This document shows, piece after piece, positions 1 to 10,581 of a stretch of 64,000 nucleotides of DNA (its first letter is position 1; each line of letters opens with the position of its first letter). The stretch is taken from contig NMRA01000507.1 of NCBI GenBank assembly GCA_002633005.1, positions 246,811 to 310,810 on the forward strand. The letters are read 5' to 3'. This DNA is from Phoronis australis. Its lineage: Eukaryota > Phoronida > Phoronidae. A model generated the notes under the pieces. That model did no database searches and had not been told where the DNA came from. It saw only the letters and a list, made by a program, of their open reading frames with translations. The position numbers and the translations under genes are program-made.

Positions 1-500
1 AAGGATCTGTATGGGCATTAAAATGACTAGAGGTAATATTGCGAATAACCTTTTTCTGTAATTTAAATATTCTGTGATGTTCACACCCCCATAGCAGAAT
101 GCCATAATTAAAATGAGGAAGGACAAGGTCATGATATATAGTTTTCAAAGTTTTAAAGGGCAAGAAATGTTTTATGTTATTAAGAACACCACAGAATCTG
201 CTTATCTTTCTCAACAAATTGTTTATGTGTGGACTCCATGGTAACAAGTTTTCGTTGATGGTAACACCAAGTAAATTGAGAGAACGAACTCTTTCAATTT
301 CCAAATTATTAAACTTTAAATAAAAATCATCAATACGTTTTGGGGGTTTATGAAAAACCATGAATTTTGTTTTAGTTGCATTTAAAACCAGTCCATTTAC
401 GTTTAACCAAGACTGAATTTTCTCCAGCTCCGCACAAATGCAAGCAGTAAAGCAATACTTGTCTTTTTTAGCATTTGTTGATCTCATCTGCTAAAAACTT
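1..500 (-). mobile_element. CR1/Jockey-like LINE, reverse transcriptase fragment at window edge
   Basis: Read on the minus strand, this stretch encodes the part of a non-LTR reverse transcriptase downstream of the catalytic box. Recognisable blocks are WLNVNGLVLNATKTKFM (about 365-420), then RSLNLLGVTINENLLPW, LVLPHFNYGILLWGC and KKVIRNITSSHF near base 1. The order (N-x-K-T block, L-G-V-x-I block, N-Y-G-x-x-x-W-G block) is standard for CR1/Jockey-type LINEs. A degraded LADE near 490 may be the remains of the FADD box. The element runs off the left edge. It has no complete reading frame starting with Met. Confidence 0.8.
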
Positions 501-1377
501 TCGAGAATTGTCTGGGTAAGGCCGATATTAAATGTCATTGAGTCGCCGGGTGACTGGATGCGTGACAGTCTAACAGTTATTTTCGGGGAGACTCAGGGGG
601 TGTACAAGTGTGGAAGGGTCCACTAGCAGTGCGTCATTTTGACTTTAATAACACCAATTACGATTAAGTTAATAAATGCTCCTAAAAATAACGCGAACGT
701 TTTTACGGTATGAGAAACTCGGAAATAAGTGCCAATATTCATTTCCTGCCGATGTTATGCTACCCGCTTCGTGAATAGATAGTTACTTGTATGTAGCGCG
801 CGCTCTTGGGTTGCTGCTTTAGAAGCTGGCCAAGTGTTTATTAGTCTTCGGTTCGCGGTTTTCACGTGCACACAGAAATTTGGACTCCTGTTGAGGGAGT
901 AGATCTGTACGTGAAAGATGCAATGCAATCCCTTTGACGAGTATGCTGTGCCTGTTCTGAAAGGCTACCACCGGCATAATCCGGAACACGTTCCTCGCAA
1001 GACCAGCCCAACTTATGGGTTCTTCATGAAGCACAGCAGAAGTTTGAAGTGTATAGTCACGGCTAAATACCAACATAGTTGCGAGGCTCGTGGTCTATGA
1101 ATTCCGCGCACAATGATTTTTTTTAGGACTGTCGGATCTTATTGATGAATTGAAGACGTGACTGTAGAGTTTTAGAACTGTAGGTTAGGCATTTTTCACA
1201 TGAACACGCATGGGCTGGGTGCTTATTTTGGCGAAGTGTGGAAACGCGTGAAGGGGGGGCTCTCATAGGGCGAATTTGGTATACAAAAATTGAAGACAGG
1301 AAAAATATCCATAATTTCTCCACTGATTTATTTTTTCATTTGTCTTTGAATTAAAATCAAGCCATGGCATATATGAA
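501..1377. other. No gene recognised
   Basis: Several frames of 60-85 codons occur on both strands but none resembles a known family. No splice-bounded exon was found. It separates two LINE remnants and ends at an ambiguous base. Confidence 0.5.
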
Positions 1378-1378
1378 N
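1378..1378. other. Ambiguous base (N) at repeat junction
   Basis: A single N followed by a G run lies just before the first recognisable residues of the LINE endonuclease. It may mark a low-quality join, so the 5' truncation of the LINE here could be an assembly effect. Confidence 0.9.
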
Positions 1379-1401
1379 GGGGGAAATTTAACCAGTCAGG
1401 G

Positions 1402-1911
1402 GTTATTTTGACAGGTGACTTTAATTGAAGGGCAGATACACTCAGAGACTACATCCCAGATGACGATATCATGCATATCAGTGTCCTTGTCAAGAGCGAC
1501 TGTTGTTATGTTCAAAATAATTTTGAAAAACCAAGAAACAACCAATATGCGAAATCTAGTTACTTCTGCAAAGAACTTGCCAAATTTTGCGCAGTATATG
1601 GTACGCACATAGTTAACGGTAGATACCCCTCAGACAGAGAAGGAAACTATTCGTTCGTCTCCACGCGAGGATGCACCACTATTGATTATGTTATTGCCGA
1701 GGAATCTATGTTCGAATATATTAATGATTTTGAAGTATTAAACTACGACCATTTCCCTATCATGTGTACTCTACGTTATCTAGAACATACGGAAGCTGAT
1801 ACAGACGGATCGAACACTAGTGTCAGAACGACCCCATTGCACCGACTCAAGTGGCAGCCACACAAATCTTCAAGTTTTAAGGATAGACTGGGCAGCGTTG
1901 ACACCACCTAG
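1402..1911 (+). pseudogene. LINE apurinic-type endonuclease domain, C-terminal half, with in-frame stop
   Basis: In retrotransposition this domain nicks target DNA to prime reverse transcription. The motif GDFN is at 1414-1425, directly followed by TGA where the family has another residue, and then RADTLRDYIPDDD. Further on come TIDYVI (about 1678-1695) and NYDHFPIM (about 1741-1764), the conserved Ser/Thr-x-Asp and Asp-His motifs of exonuclease-endonuclease-phosphatase domains. The N-terminal catalytic residues are missing. A TAG at 1909 separates it from the RT in the same frame. Confidence 0.75.
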
Positions 1912-1941
1912 AAATTATCCCAAATATCTTTAGCCATCGAT

Positions 1942-3720
1942 ATGGATATTAACAAAGCAGTTCAATTAATAAATGAATTATTCCATGCTTGCGGCGCTGA
2001 CATGAAAATAAGCAATAAACCAGCAGTGAACAGGCAGCAGCCATGGTGGTTCGACAACGTTTGCGAGCAAAAGAAAATAGAAAAACATAATTTATTGAAA
2101 CTTTTCAGATCCACAAAGTGTGTGGATACACTACGTAATTATATTGATACGAAAAGTCAATTTAAGGAAACCTGTCGTGAAAAAATGAAGAATAAAAACG
2201 AACAAATGGAAAAGAACTTATGTGATTCAGTGAGAGATCCAAGAATATTCTGGGCAAACGTGAAGTCAATCATAAATCCGAACAATATTCAACAAGCGGA
2301 TATTTCGTCGAACGAATGGTATAACTATTTTGAAAAACTCTTGAACACTGAGCCTGTACGGGAAAACAGGGAATTCCTTAATAATTTGTTGGACGAAATG
2401 CGAGAGCACGACGAAAGCTGCAATGACTGTGCCAACACACCTGGTGATGAAATCCTGGTACAACTTAATAAAGAAATTGACATGTCCGAAATCAATCAGG
2501 AAATAAATAAACTTAAAAACAACAAATCCCCTGGAGAAGATGGTATTCCAAACGAACTCCTCAAAGCACTGACTGGTGACATCCTTGAAGTATTATGCAA
2601 ACTATTCAACAAGGTACTGGCGACAAGAAAATTCCCGGAGAACTGGAGAAAGAGTATAATCGTTCCAATCTACAAGAAAGGAGACAAAAATAACCCAAAT
2701 AATTACAAGGGAATTTCTTTACTTGATAGCATAAGCAAGCTGTTTACATCAATATTAAACAGAAGGCTGATTGAGTGGCCGTATGCAATGCAACGTATCT
2801 CTGAGGAACAAGCCGGACTTAGGGCAGGTTATTCGACCGTGGATAAAAATTTTGTTCTACAAGGTTTGGCCCACAGGAATTTATCAAAAAGAGGTGGAAA
2901 AATGTACTGTGCATTTGTGGACTTTAGCAAGGCGTTTGACAGTCTGGAAACTACACGTCTATTTTATTGTTTGTTAAAAAATAATCTCCACGGGAAAATG
3001 TTCAATCTCCTGAGGAATATTTATGCTGAAGTGAAATCTTGCGTGAGAATACAGAGTCAAATCACACTCTATTTTGATTGTACGAGAGGTGTGAAACAAG
3101 GGTGTATACTGAGTCCTTGGTTATTCTCTGTTTTTGTAAGCGGACTGGTGCCAGAGGTCAAAGAAAATGGAGGACGAGGTATCAAGTGTGATGATTGTGA
3201 ATTAAGTTCGTTATTGTTTGCGGACGATTTGGTGCTTGTGGCGGACACAGTGCCTGGTCTACAGAGGAAATTAAATGTATTGCACAACTACTGTGTGGAT
3301 TGGAGTCTTTGTGTTAATCTTGACAAAACAAATATTGTTGTCTTCAAGCGAGGTGGGACTCTGTCGGCACAAGAAAGGTGGTTCTACAATAAGAAATCGG
3401 TAAAAACGAAATCTTATTACAAGTATCTTGGTGTGACATTTTCTTGCAGATTAAAATGGAATGAAAATTGTAGAATATCAGCTTTACAAGCCAGAAAAGC
3501 AATGAACATGTTAAAAGCATGTTTAACCAAAGTGAAGTGTAGATCCCCGAATGTATGTTTTAAATTGTTTGATAGTATGGTAGTTCCTATATTGTTATAT
3601 GGTGCGGAGATATGGGGTACAGTATATTCGAAAGACATAGACAGTGTTCACAATGAATTTGGTAAATGGGTTGTAACGTTATGGCCAGAGGAGAATGTGG
3701 CAGGCATTTATTATCTGTGA
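1942..3720 (+). CDS. LINE reverse transcriptase (open, 592 codons)
   Basis: RNA-dependent DNA polymerase of the LINE. Seen in order: NKSPGEDGIPNELLK (fingers, about residue 193), FVDFSKAFDSLE (first catalytic Asp, about 329), GVKQGCILSPWLF (about 385), LLFADDLVLVAD (catalytic FADD, about 425), then a K-T block and KYLGVTFSCRLKW. The frame is open through the thumb and then ends with residues unlike the family, where a frameshift leads into the tail piece. The Met at 1942 is arbitrary: the same frame runs upstream to a TAG at 1909. It belongs to the Jockey/CR1 superfamily; I cannot place the clade by eye. Confidence 0.85.
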   Translation: MDINKAVQLINELFHACGADMKISNKPAVNRQQPWWFDNVCEQKKIEKHNLLKLFRSTKCVDTLRNYIDTKSQFKETCREKMKNKNEQMEKNLCDSVRDPRIFWANVKSIINPNNIQQADISSNEWYNYFEKLLNTEPVRENREFLNNLLDEMREHDESCNDCANTPGDEILVQLNKEIDMSEINQEINKLKNNKSPGEDGIPNELLKALTGDILEVLCKLFNKVLATRKFPENWRKSIIVPIYKKGDKNNPNNYKGISLLDSISKLFTSILNRRLIEWPYAMQRISEEQAGLRAGYSTVDKNFVLQGLAHRNLSKRGGKMYCAFVDFSKAFDSLETTRLFYCLLKNNLHGKMFNLLRNIYAEVKSCVRIQSQITLYFDCTRGVKQGCILSPWLFSVFVSGLVPEVKENGGRGIKCDDCELSSLLFADDLVLVADTVPGLQRKLNVLHNYCVDWSLCVNLDKTNIVVFKRGGTLSAQERWFYNKKSVKTKSYYKYLGVTFSCRLKWNENCRISALQARKAMNMLKACLTKVKCRSPNVCFKLFDSMVVPILLYGAEIWGTVYSKDIDSVHNEFGKWVVTLWPEENVAGIYYL

Positions 3721-4324
3721 AATACTTGTGCAGACCAATAATCTACTGGACCAAAATTCAACAGATGAATAACCCCGATACCCAAAGAAAAGTTACAGGA
3801 TGCTACGGGAAGACTGTGAAAAAGGACGAGCAAATTGGGCCAGTGCAGTTAAAGATATTTTATCCAGATACAGGTTCGGGGAGGTATGGATAAGTGGACC
3901 GGGTAACATTGATTTATTTATATCAGAATTTAAGCAAAGATTGTTAGATTGTGCTGCCCAAGAATGGAGGACATCAGTGCAGAGCTCTAGCAAGTGCTCA
4001 TTTTACTCTATTATCAAAACAGATTTATCTTGTGAAGACTATCTTTACAGTCTACCACCAACTCTACGTAGAATGCTAGCCAAATTCAGGTGCTCTGGAC
4101 ACCAACTGAAAATAGAAACTGGTAGGCACCATGGCATTCCAAAGGAAGACAGAATTTGCGAAATTACAACCGTTCAGAAATTGAAGACGAAATACACTGT
4201 CTTATTACTTAACTGCCCCGTACTTAACGACATTAGAATGAATTTTAACCAGAAATATCCCGACAGCATACTGACATCGAAAACGTCAAATACTTATTCA
4301 AAACAATTTCTGGAAATCTTTTGA
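3721..4324 (+). pseudogene. LINE ORF2 C-terminal tail, frameshifted
   Basis: The 174-codon frame from 3800 continues the LINE after at least one frameshift. It contains RRMLAKFRCSGHQLKIETGR, DRICEI and LLLNCPVLNDIRMNF. This matches the usual ending of such proteins: a short Cys/His motif followed by a Cys-Pro block and an Asp-x-Arg. The second cysteine of the knuckle is not in frame, another sign of decay. The frame ends at 4322-4324. Confidence 0.7.
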
Positions 4325-5467
4325 AAAGACTATCCTTATTTGTATTAAAGGATTATGGTATTAGACAGGAACCTCTAACATTGTAACGTGTAATGTATTG
4401 AATACCCGGACATGAAATTGCCACCTATACCAAATGTTGCAATGTAATATGTACAAATGAGCTTAGCTCCAACTGCAATAAACAACCTCTCTCTGCATTA
4501 TGAGAGTGACTGGTTGAAAGAAATGTGGATCGCGTAATTTGGAAGTGGTCCTTTGGAACCAAGGACATTTGGGCTAGCAACGCCGAAACTGACGAGGGGG
4601 AATTGGTTTGGGATTCAAGGATATTGAATCGAAAGAAATCTGGTGTTAAAACCCATCTGTGGCTAAAAGTAATAAATACGTGAAGTAATATTTTTCCAAA
4701 ACAATTGGCGACGAACGAGAAGGAGTTTAATAAGCGTAAAACTGTTTAGTTGGGAAAAACGTACGAGTCAATATATTGTTGCTTGAAGCAAGGACAACCG
4801 GAAGTTGGAGAGAATGAACAACCAGCACTTCCATTGGGCTAGATACGAACAAAATAAAAGTTGGATAAGAAGCCTGAAGGACTGTAGAATACTATCTGCC
4901 TAAATAATGGGATTTATGTTAGATGAATTTTCATGCAACTACGTCGATGCCTCCATCTTGTGACTAACCTAAGTCGGCAACGTGACACACCGGGAAGTAA
5001 ACTGTCCTAACACGTACATGAATTGAATTTCCGAAAGGGTTTTCACACGTTCCTCAAGTTCACATATCCATGCATTAATTGCGTGACATTTACACACAGT
5101 AGTTCCATTTGAAGATAAGTATTGTGTTGTGCTACTCATCGATTGATTAGTTTCTCGATGTTAAAGATGAGAGTGCAGAAACTCTTCAATGGGAAAACAT
5201 CATGATTAATCTGATCTCTATCAGGAAGTAATCTGTAATAATGTTGTGATTGTTACGATGGCAATGGAGCACTTTAACGTGTTCAATATCAGCTCTATCG
5301 GTGAAACTGTTTACATAAAGAGACCAATGAGCACATAGCTTTGACGTGTCCATCAAAGAAGAGCAACGCACCCGGGGACAGCAGATTTTATTGTGTATTC
5401 TGCCATCAAACAGTTAAGTTTACTAACTTAATGTTCTAACAACCGATGCGCAACCCCATCTGCACGA
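4325..5467. other. Spacer upstream of the CTHRC1-like gene
   Basis: No coding region recognised. It must contain the 3' end of the LINE and, presumably, the promoter of the gene starting at 5468. No convincing TATA box was found in the 100 bases before the start codon, so the transcription start is not placed. Confidence 0.4.
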
Positions 5468-5833
5468 ATGATGGTTCTTGGAAGCATCGTTTTAGCTTTT
5501 CTAGGCACTATAATTTTCCGTGTAGCCTCCGAACCTCTACCACTATTCGGTAATATAGTGAACTTGTGCCCGGCAGCGAAGACCTATGAGGCGCACGTCA
5601 CGTCGGTATCGAACACATTTGTGCAGAACTTTTATAGTTTGAAATGGGCTAGAAGCGACATTGAATGCACCGTAATTTGCAAACGAGACTCAGAAAACTG
5701 TGTATCTGCTTTGTGGGACAATGCAGGCGGCACGTGTTATCTGTCCCGCTGTAATCTGAACTCCCAACGCCAGGCTCTTTCGGAAGCCTCGAACACTGAA
5801 GGTAGAAAACTGATATCACTGGAACACAAGATG
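5468..5833 (+). CDS. Exon 1: signal peptide and PAN/apple-like domain
   Basis: Begins at MMVLGSIVLAFLGTIIF, a hydrophobic stretch of about 17 residues followed by RVASE, typical of a secretory signal peptide. The rest (about residues 24-122) contains FVQNFYSLKWARSDIECTV, then cysteines in CTVICKR, ENCVSALW and GTCYLSRC. This resembles PAN/apple modules, in which a helix next to a small sheet is pinned by disulphides and binds proteins or sugars. The exon ends ATG|gtaagt in phase 0. The open frame only goes five codons further. The domain name rests on overall pattern, not on a search. Confidence 0.7.
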
Positions 5834-6860
5834 GTAAGTCGATTTTGATCTTCAGAGTCCCGCTAAGAATCGCATGTACAGTCATGCTAGAGGTCTGCAG
5901 AAACGTTATTTTGTGAATTTTCATTGCCATGAGGTCAACAAGATTGGACCTGGGAAAACTCTTCAACCAGCGTACATTTATTTGGTGCATATTCTCGTCC
6001 TATGGCCCCCCTACCGATTACGATTTTCATTGACAGGCAAATCACTCAGTTATGCCTCGGACCTGCTAGATTTTTTTCTTTAGAGAAACGTCTATATTCT
6101 ATAATTGACCATGCAAATCTCTCAATACCTTACCACGCCAAAAACACTGTGATTTTTCTGAAATATTATTTTGCTTCGTGTTATGTAATTTTTGCTGTGA
6201 TTTTTTATTAAAGTTATACAATTCTATTTTATAGCCCCTCAGGCGAAAGGGCATTAAACAATCATAAAAGCCTTTTTGAGAAAAGCGCATAAAGCACTGT
6301 GTGTAAACGTTAGTATTAATCCAAGCTGCAGCATGATGTTCGAGCTGTTTCTAGGGAGATGGTTGTAGTGAAGTAGGCTGTACAGATAAAAATACTACAA
6401 AGATTCACCCGCCCATTCGTTATCTTGTTAACGCTTTCAACCTTCATGGTTTGGGGGTCATTTTCAAACTGAAGTATGTCCCGTACCTGGACGTGTTACG
6501 CCACCATAGAAGTAGATTGAGTTACAAATTTGATTCCTCCAAAGAATGGCGTTTCATGCTGTGTCCAGTTAATATTGTTCATGTCTCTGTTCAGCTCGAA
6601 TTACCAATCATTTTGATACAGATACATTTTCGTATCCGCCGAATAAAACTGATGTTGTTGTTCATGATAAAACCATTTTCACAACCGACTGTTTGGTAAT
6701 TGCTGAGTCCCACAAGAAGTTTCTATACGTCATCCGTTGAACACGGTTGAAGTGTTTGTTACTTTCCTGCCCTACCTCCTTGCCGTGTTCCGCAATGCTA
6801 AATGTTTTATCGGTTTACCGATGAACGCACTCCTTTGATCGAAATGAATTTGTTTGTTAG
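5834..6860 (+). other. Intron 1
   Basis: Donor gtaagt, acceptor tgtttgttag. No repeat family or coding remnant recognised inside. Confidence 0.6.
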
Positions 6861-6960
6861 GTAACAGGTGATAACAGCGAAGAATGCATTGCCAAGAACT
6901 GTTCAGCGGGACCCGCTTATTGTCGTAAAGAGTGTGATAACAACACTGCCACGTGTCTCG
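6861..6960 (+). CDS. Exon 2: short cysteine-rich segment
   Basis: Reads VTGDNSEECIAKNC, then SAGPAYCRKECDNNTATCL: five cysteines within about 25 residues, spaced 4, 6, 3 and 6 apart. It may be a small EGF-like or other disulphide-rich module; it is too short to assign. It enters in phase 0 after ttag and leaves in phase 1 at CTCG|gtaagt, which fits both neighbours. Two good splice sites, open frame and cysteine density support it as an exon. Confidence 0.65.
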
Positions 6961-9900
6961 GTAAGTTCACCCATACTCTTCCACTGTCTCTAGGTAAAGA
7001 GATGTCATGCCATCTTGCGTTTAGGCACGAGCCAACCAGGCATTTCTGATAAAGTAACCCTTCTGTCACACCAAAATGGAAGCAGTCATGCATCATAAAG
7101 GTAAGGACACTATTGCATCCGCGAAGATTATTTGTTAAAAGGATACTAGGCCATGTTTTGATGATTTCCATCAATCTCATTTTGCAATATGCTAAAGCAT
7201 CATTGGTGTCAATCTGTCAAACTAAACGCAAGAATCGATAAAAAACTCATACTTTTTATTTCAGAGTTTGGACACTAGGTCCCTTCTGGATGTTCTATTC
7301 CTACAGTTGTCGTGTAATTCTCTAAAAGCGTTTGTTACGCTTGCTGCTTTAGCAGACTTTAAAAGGGGTTTTCAAAATTTCCTCGAAACTTTTGAGAGTT
7401 GTCTAGGCTTACGGAACATAATTTTGTTTCAAAAAACTTGGTGCGAAAGTCGTTTTTAGTTTTTGTTAATAGGCCTGATTTCCTTTTAAGCGTTTTAAAA
7501 CGCCACCACTTTCGTATTTCCTCCATGTGAGCACACTGTTAAAACCCTAAAACATTACTTTGCCTAATAACAGTTCCTAATTTTCAAACGAAACATACTT
7601 GGACTTTCAGGTGACATAGCAACGAGCGTAAGAAAAACAAGCTATTTTGCATCCACGTATCTAACCTGTACCTTTTCTAAATTTTTCTTAATAAAAGTCA
7701 CGTGGACATAATCAGAAATGTGTTTTGTTCAACATTGAAGTTACAAAATAGAATGATTAAAAATTTTGCTTGTTACTGTACTTCCTTATGAAGAAGGAGG
7801 GTTAAAATATCTTAATTTGGAAATAATTAGAAATATTCTCATGTTCAATTGGATCAAACGCTTATATCCAAAAGAAAACAGTAGTTAGAGATTATATCCC
7901 AAATCTGTAATTGCTAAGTTGAGCGATGTTGAATTTTTTTTTCAAATTTTCGCTGAAGAAATTTGAAAAGTAATAGAAAACAAATCATTTTTTGTCGGGA
8001 ACTGTTTGAAGTGGGACTTTTATTTTGTGAAGATTTTCAAGATAGTGAAAATAAATTTTTGGTTGGCAATTTATTAAAAAAGTATTTTGGTTGGCAATTT
8101 ATTAAAAAAGTACAATCTGAAGAATTTCTGCGTATTGTCGCACAGTGCGGTGATTAATGCAATGAAGAAACACATGGCGATCTATAATAAAGTTATATTG
8201 GCAGTAACAACTTTCATTTAATAAATTATGACAATTGTAACAATGTTAACACAACTCCAATTTGCATACATGTGCACAAAACCCCGATAATTATGTACAA
8301 TTAAGTGATTATTACACGGAAAAAGAAATAAAAGAACTATATTATTATCATTATAGACCCTTCACCCTTCCCATTCATCCAGAATTAAAGAATTCTAGAT
8401 AACTCTTTCAGACATAAAAGAATATTTATATGACTTTAGATAAGATTGGAGTTGTTTAAACTGATAAGTGTCTATATTGTGAGCAGACACGGACATTCCA
8501 GTCTTCATATCTGGGATAGTATACATTTTTTTCAGAACCCCAAATCAGATCACAAATTAGTTTGCAACACCATTTATACATTCGCATTTTCTTCATCTAC
8601 TGGACAACACAGGTGGAAAAGTTTCCATTTTTAATAATTTCAAACTGAAGTTACACGTGTTTATAAGCACTATTCTAACAGATAACACGGAGAAAAATCT
8701 AGACAAATGGAGAGGTCTGCAAGCATGTCTTTAGTTATTTTCCTGGAAATGTACTGAAATCAACCGTTTTTATTTTTTAAGTTATATTGACATTTAAACT
8801 CTTAGTACAGAGATGTAACACAATGTTATGAATTGGATAATGATTTTCGTATCGATTTATTTTTATATGTGTTTGAGTATATACCAGTCCATTGTATATA
8901 AGCCTCTTTATCATTTAAGCTCGTTCATCGTGTACAAACGGCGTGAATGTGAGTATGAAAGGTGCACGAAAGATTGTCCCCTTTACCCTTTTCTCTGTTA
9001 ATTTACATTTATAGCAACTTATGTGTTGAATACTTATTGTTTTGTGAAGGCTAGATCCGAGGCTTCCAGCCTCAGACTAGCCTTTATTTTTTGGGCAATT
9101 AATCTATTTAAAAAAAAGAATAAACGAGTTCAGCAATCCCAAAATTGTGAAACGTAAATAGGCAGTATCTTGGCAAAACACATCATATTTTCAAGCTGTC
9201 CTGTATACAGTAGTCCTTGACGTACGAAACGAGTCTATATATCATTGGCACATAACAGTGCATGCTTTAAATTATGGAGGGCATCAACTCTGATCATGGT
9301 TTTATTTAAGTGAATTGGCTATGGGTGCATGCGCTTCATTCCGTATAAATGCAGCACCTGTCGTTCCGAAGTTAGCGATTAACATCTTTCTAGTGGTTCT
9401 TCAAAATGCCGCCATTTCTGCAAAATTAAATATCTTTTCATTTCCTTAGCATAGTTAGGCGTTCAGGTGCATTTTTCTCAGAGCTTTTGTCGGAAATCAA
9501 CGTAAGTGGCTCCTTGTCTGCGCTTAGATATATTAATATGGTTCATGCATATGAGTTTCCAATCCAAGTCCCCACTTAATGACTCTTTTCGATTAACCAG
9601 TCGAGATTTCGAGTACAAACTCGAAATTTCAGGTTAAGACTCGAACTTTTAACTTCAGTACTGCCGGTCCGGTAGTACAAGTAACAGAAGGCTATTTGTC
9701 TGTTAAATCGTTGATGTCAAATTTGTTATTTCACGTGAAATAAACACACACTTCATGTGTTCATTTTTTTCGCATTTCCGCAACAGATGCTGCCGCTTAG
9801 CCTTCTGAAGATTCGTGTAAATGGGCGTCTTAAAAATAGTTCACTCGTTATTTATGATAAATGTATTATACAGCGCACGCGGTGATATATCTCGATAAAT

Positions 9901-10486
9901 GATATGCAAGTCGATTTAAACTCAGGCTTCGTCCTCCTTTAAAGCGGCTTGTACATCACGTATCTTGATCTAATAACCCACAGTTATCATTACGTAGGTT
10001 AGATACCATATGTGTACCGTCAATGAAAAACGTTAAAACCGTCCTGGCACAATTAATATTCTCATTCCTTACACTAGGTGGCGAATTCTGCCCAACTTTG
10101 ACACTTCTTTCATCGGAGTTGCATGTCTTTGGTGTCATTTTTTCAAAAATAAACATGCAAATTATTTTACTTCTAGATGGCGGAAAGATAATTCAGTACG
10201 AAATATGACACATGCGTCAAGTTCAGTGTCATTCTAAATATCCTATATTGAAACGACCAGAATCTGCGGTCAATCAAGGTCAGAAAGAGGTCGCTGTACG
10301 CCAAAGTGACTTGAAAAGGCGTTTTGAGCTGTTTTACAGCAACCCTGTGTCTTGGCAATAATTGAAATAGCTTATAATATGCTTATCCATTATATCTGTT
10401 TTGAGTCACACGAACATAAAATGCATAAACAGCCGTGATAGTTAGTAAAATTTATCTATGCTCCACCGTGTACATTTTTGTTGCAG
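6961..10486 (+). other. Intron 2, AT-rich
   Basis: About 3.5 kb of AT-rich sequence with no recognised element apart from a small tandem duplication at 8054-8113. Frames of 60-87 codons here look random. Confidence 0.5.
8054..8113. repeat. Two-copy tandem repeat, about 30 bp
   Basis: The phrase TTGGTTGGCAATTTATTAAA occurs twice in direct succession, each followed by AAAGTA. A local slip duplication. Confidence 0.8.
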
Positions 10487-10581
10487 CTACATTACAGAAC
10501 TGTGCTGAAATCCCTGTCTCGAACATGCGGCATTTCCATTGGCAAAATTTTGAAAATCACGAAGATTCAGGGACTTTGTTG
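10487..10581 (+). CDS. Exon 3 (1A): start of CTHRC1-like domain 1
   Basis: After tttttgttgcag the frame reads TLQNCAEIPVSNM, then RHFHWQNFENHEDSGTLL, and ends at gtatgt in phase 0. The pattern (Cys, 12 residues, Trp, then Asp-x-Gly-x-Leu/Ile) matches the opening of the CTHRC1 C-terminal domain, where human CTHRC1 has a CSW motif followed by a D-x-G. Its equivalents here are exons 6 and 9, which have the same entry and exit phases (1 and 0). Confidence 0.7.

Larger units (their letters stand above)
1402..4324 (+). mobile_element. Non-LTR retrotransposon (LINE), endonuclease plus reverse transcriptase, decayed
   Basis: The stretch holds the end of an APE-type endonuclease, a full reverse transcriptase and a C-terminal tail in the order expected of ORF2 of a Jockey-superfamily LINE. 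Endonuclease and RT lie in one frame, interrupted only by TGA at 1426-1428 and TAG at 1909-1911. One or more frameshifts follow near 3700. The copy is 5' truncated just after the N at 1378. No target-site duplication or 3' tail repeat was identified. The long open RT frame suggests a fairly young copy. Confidence 0.85.
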
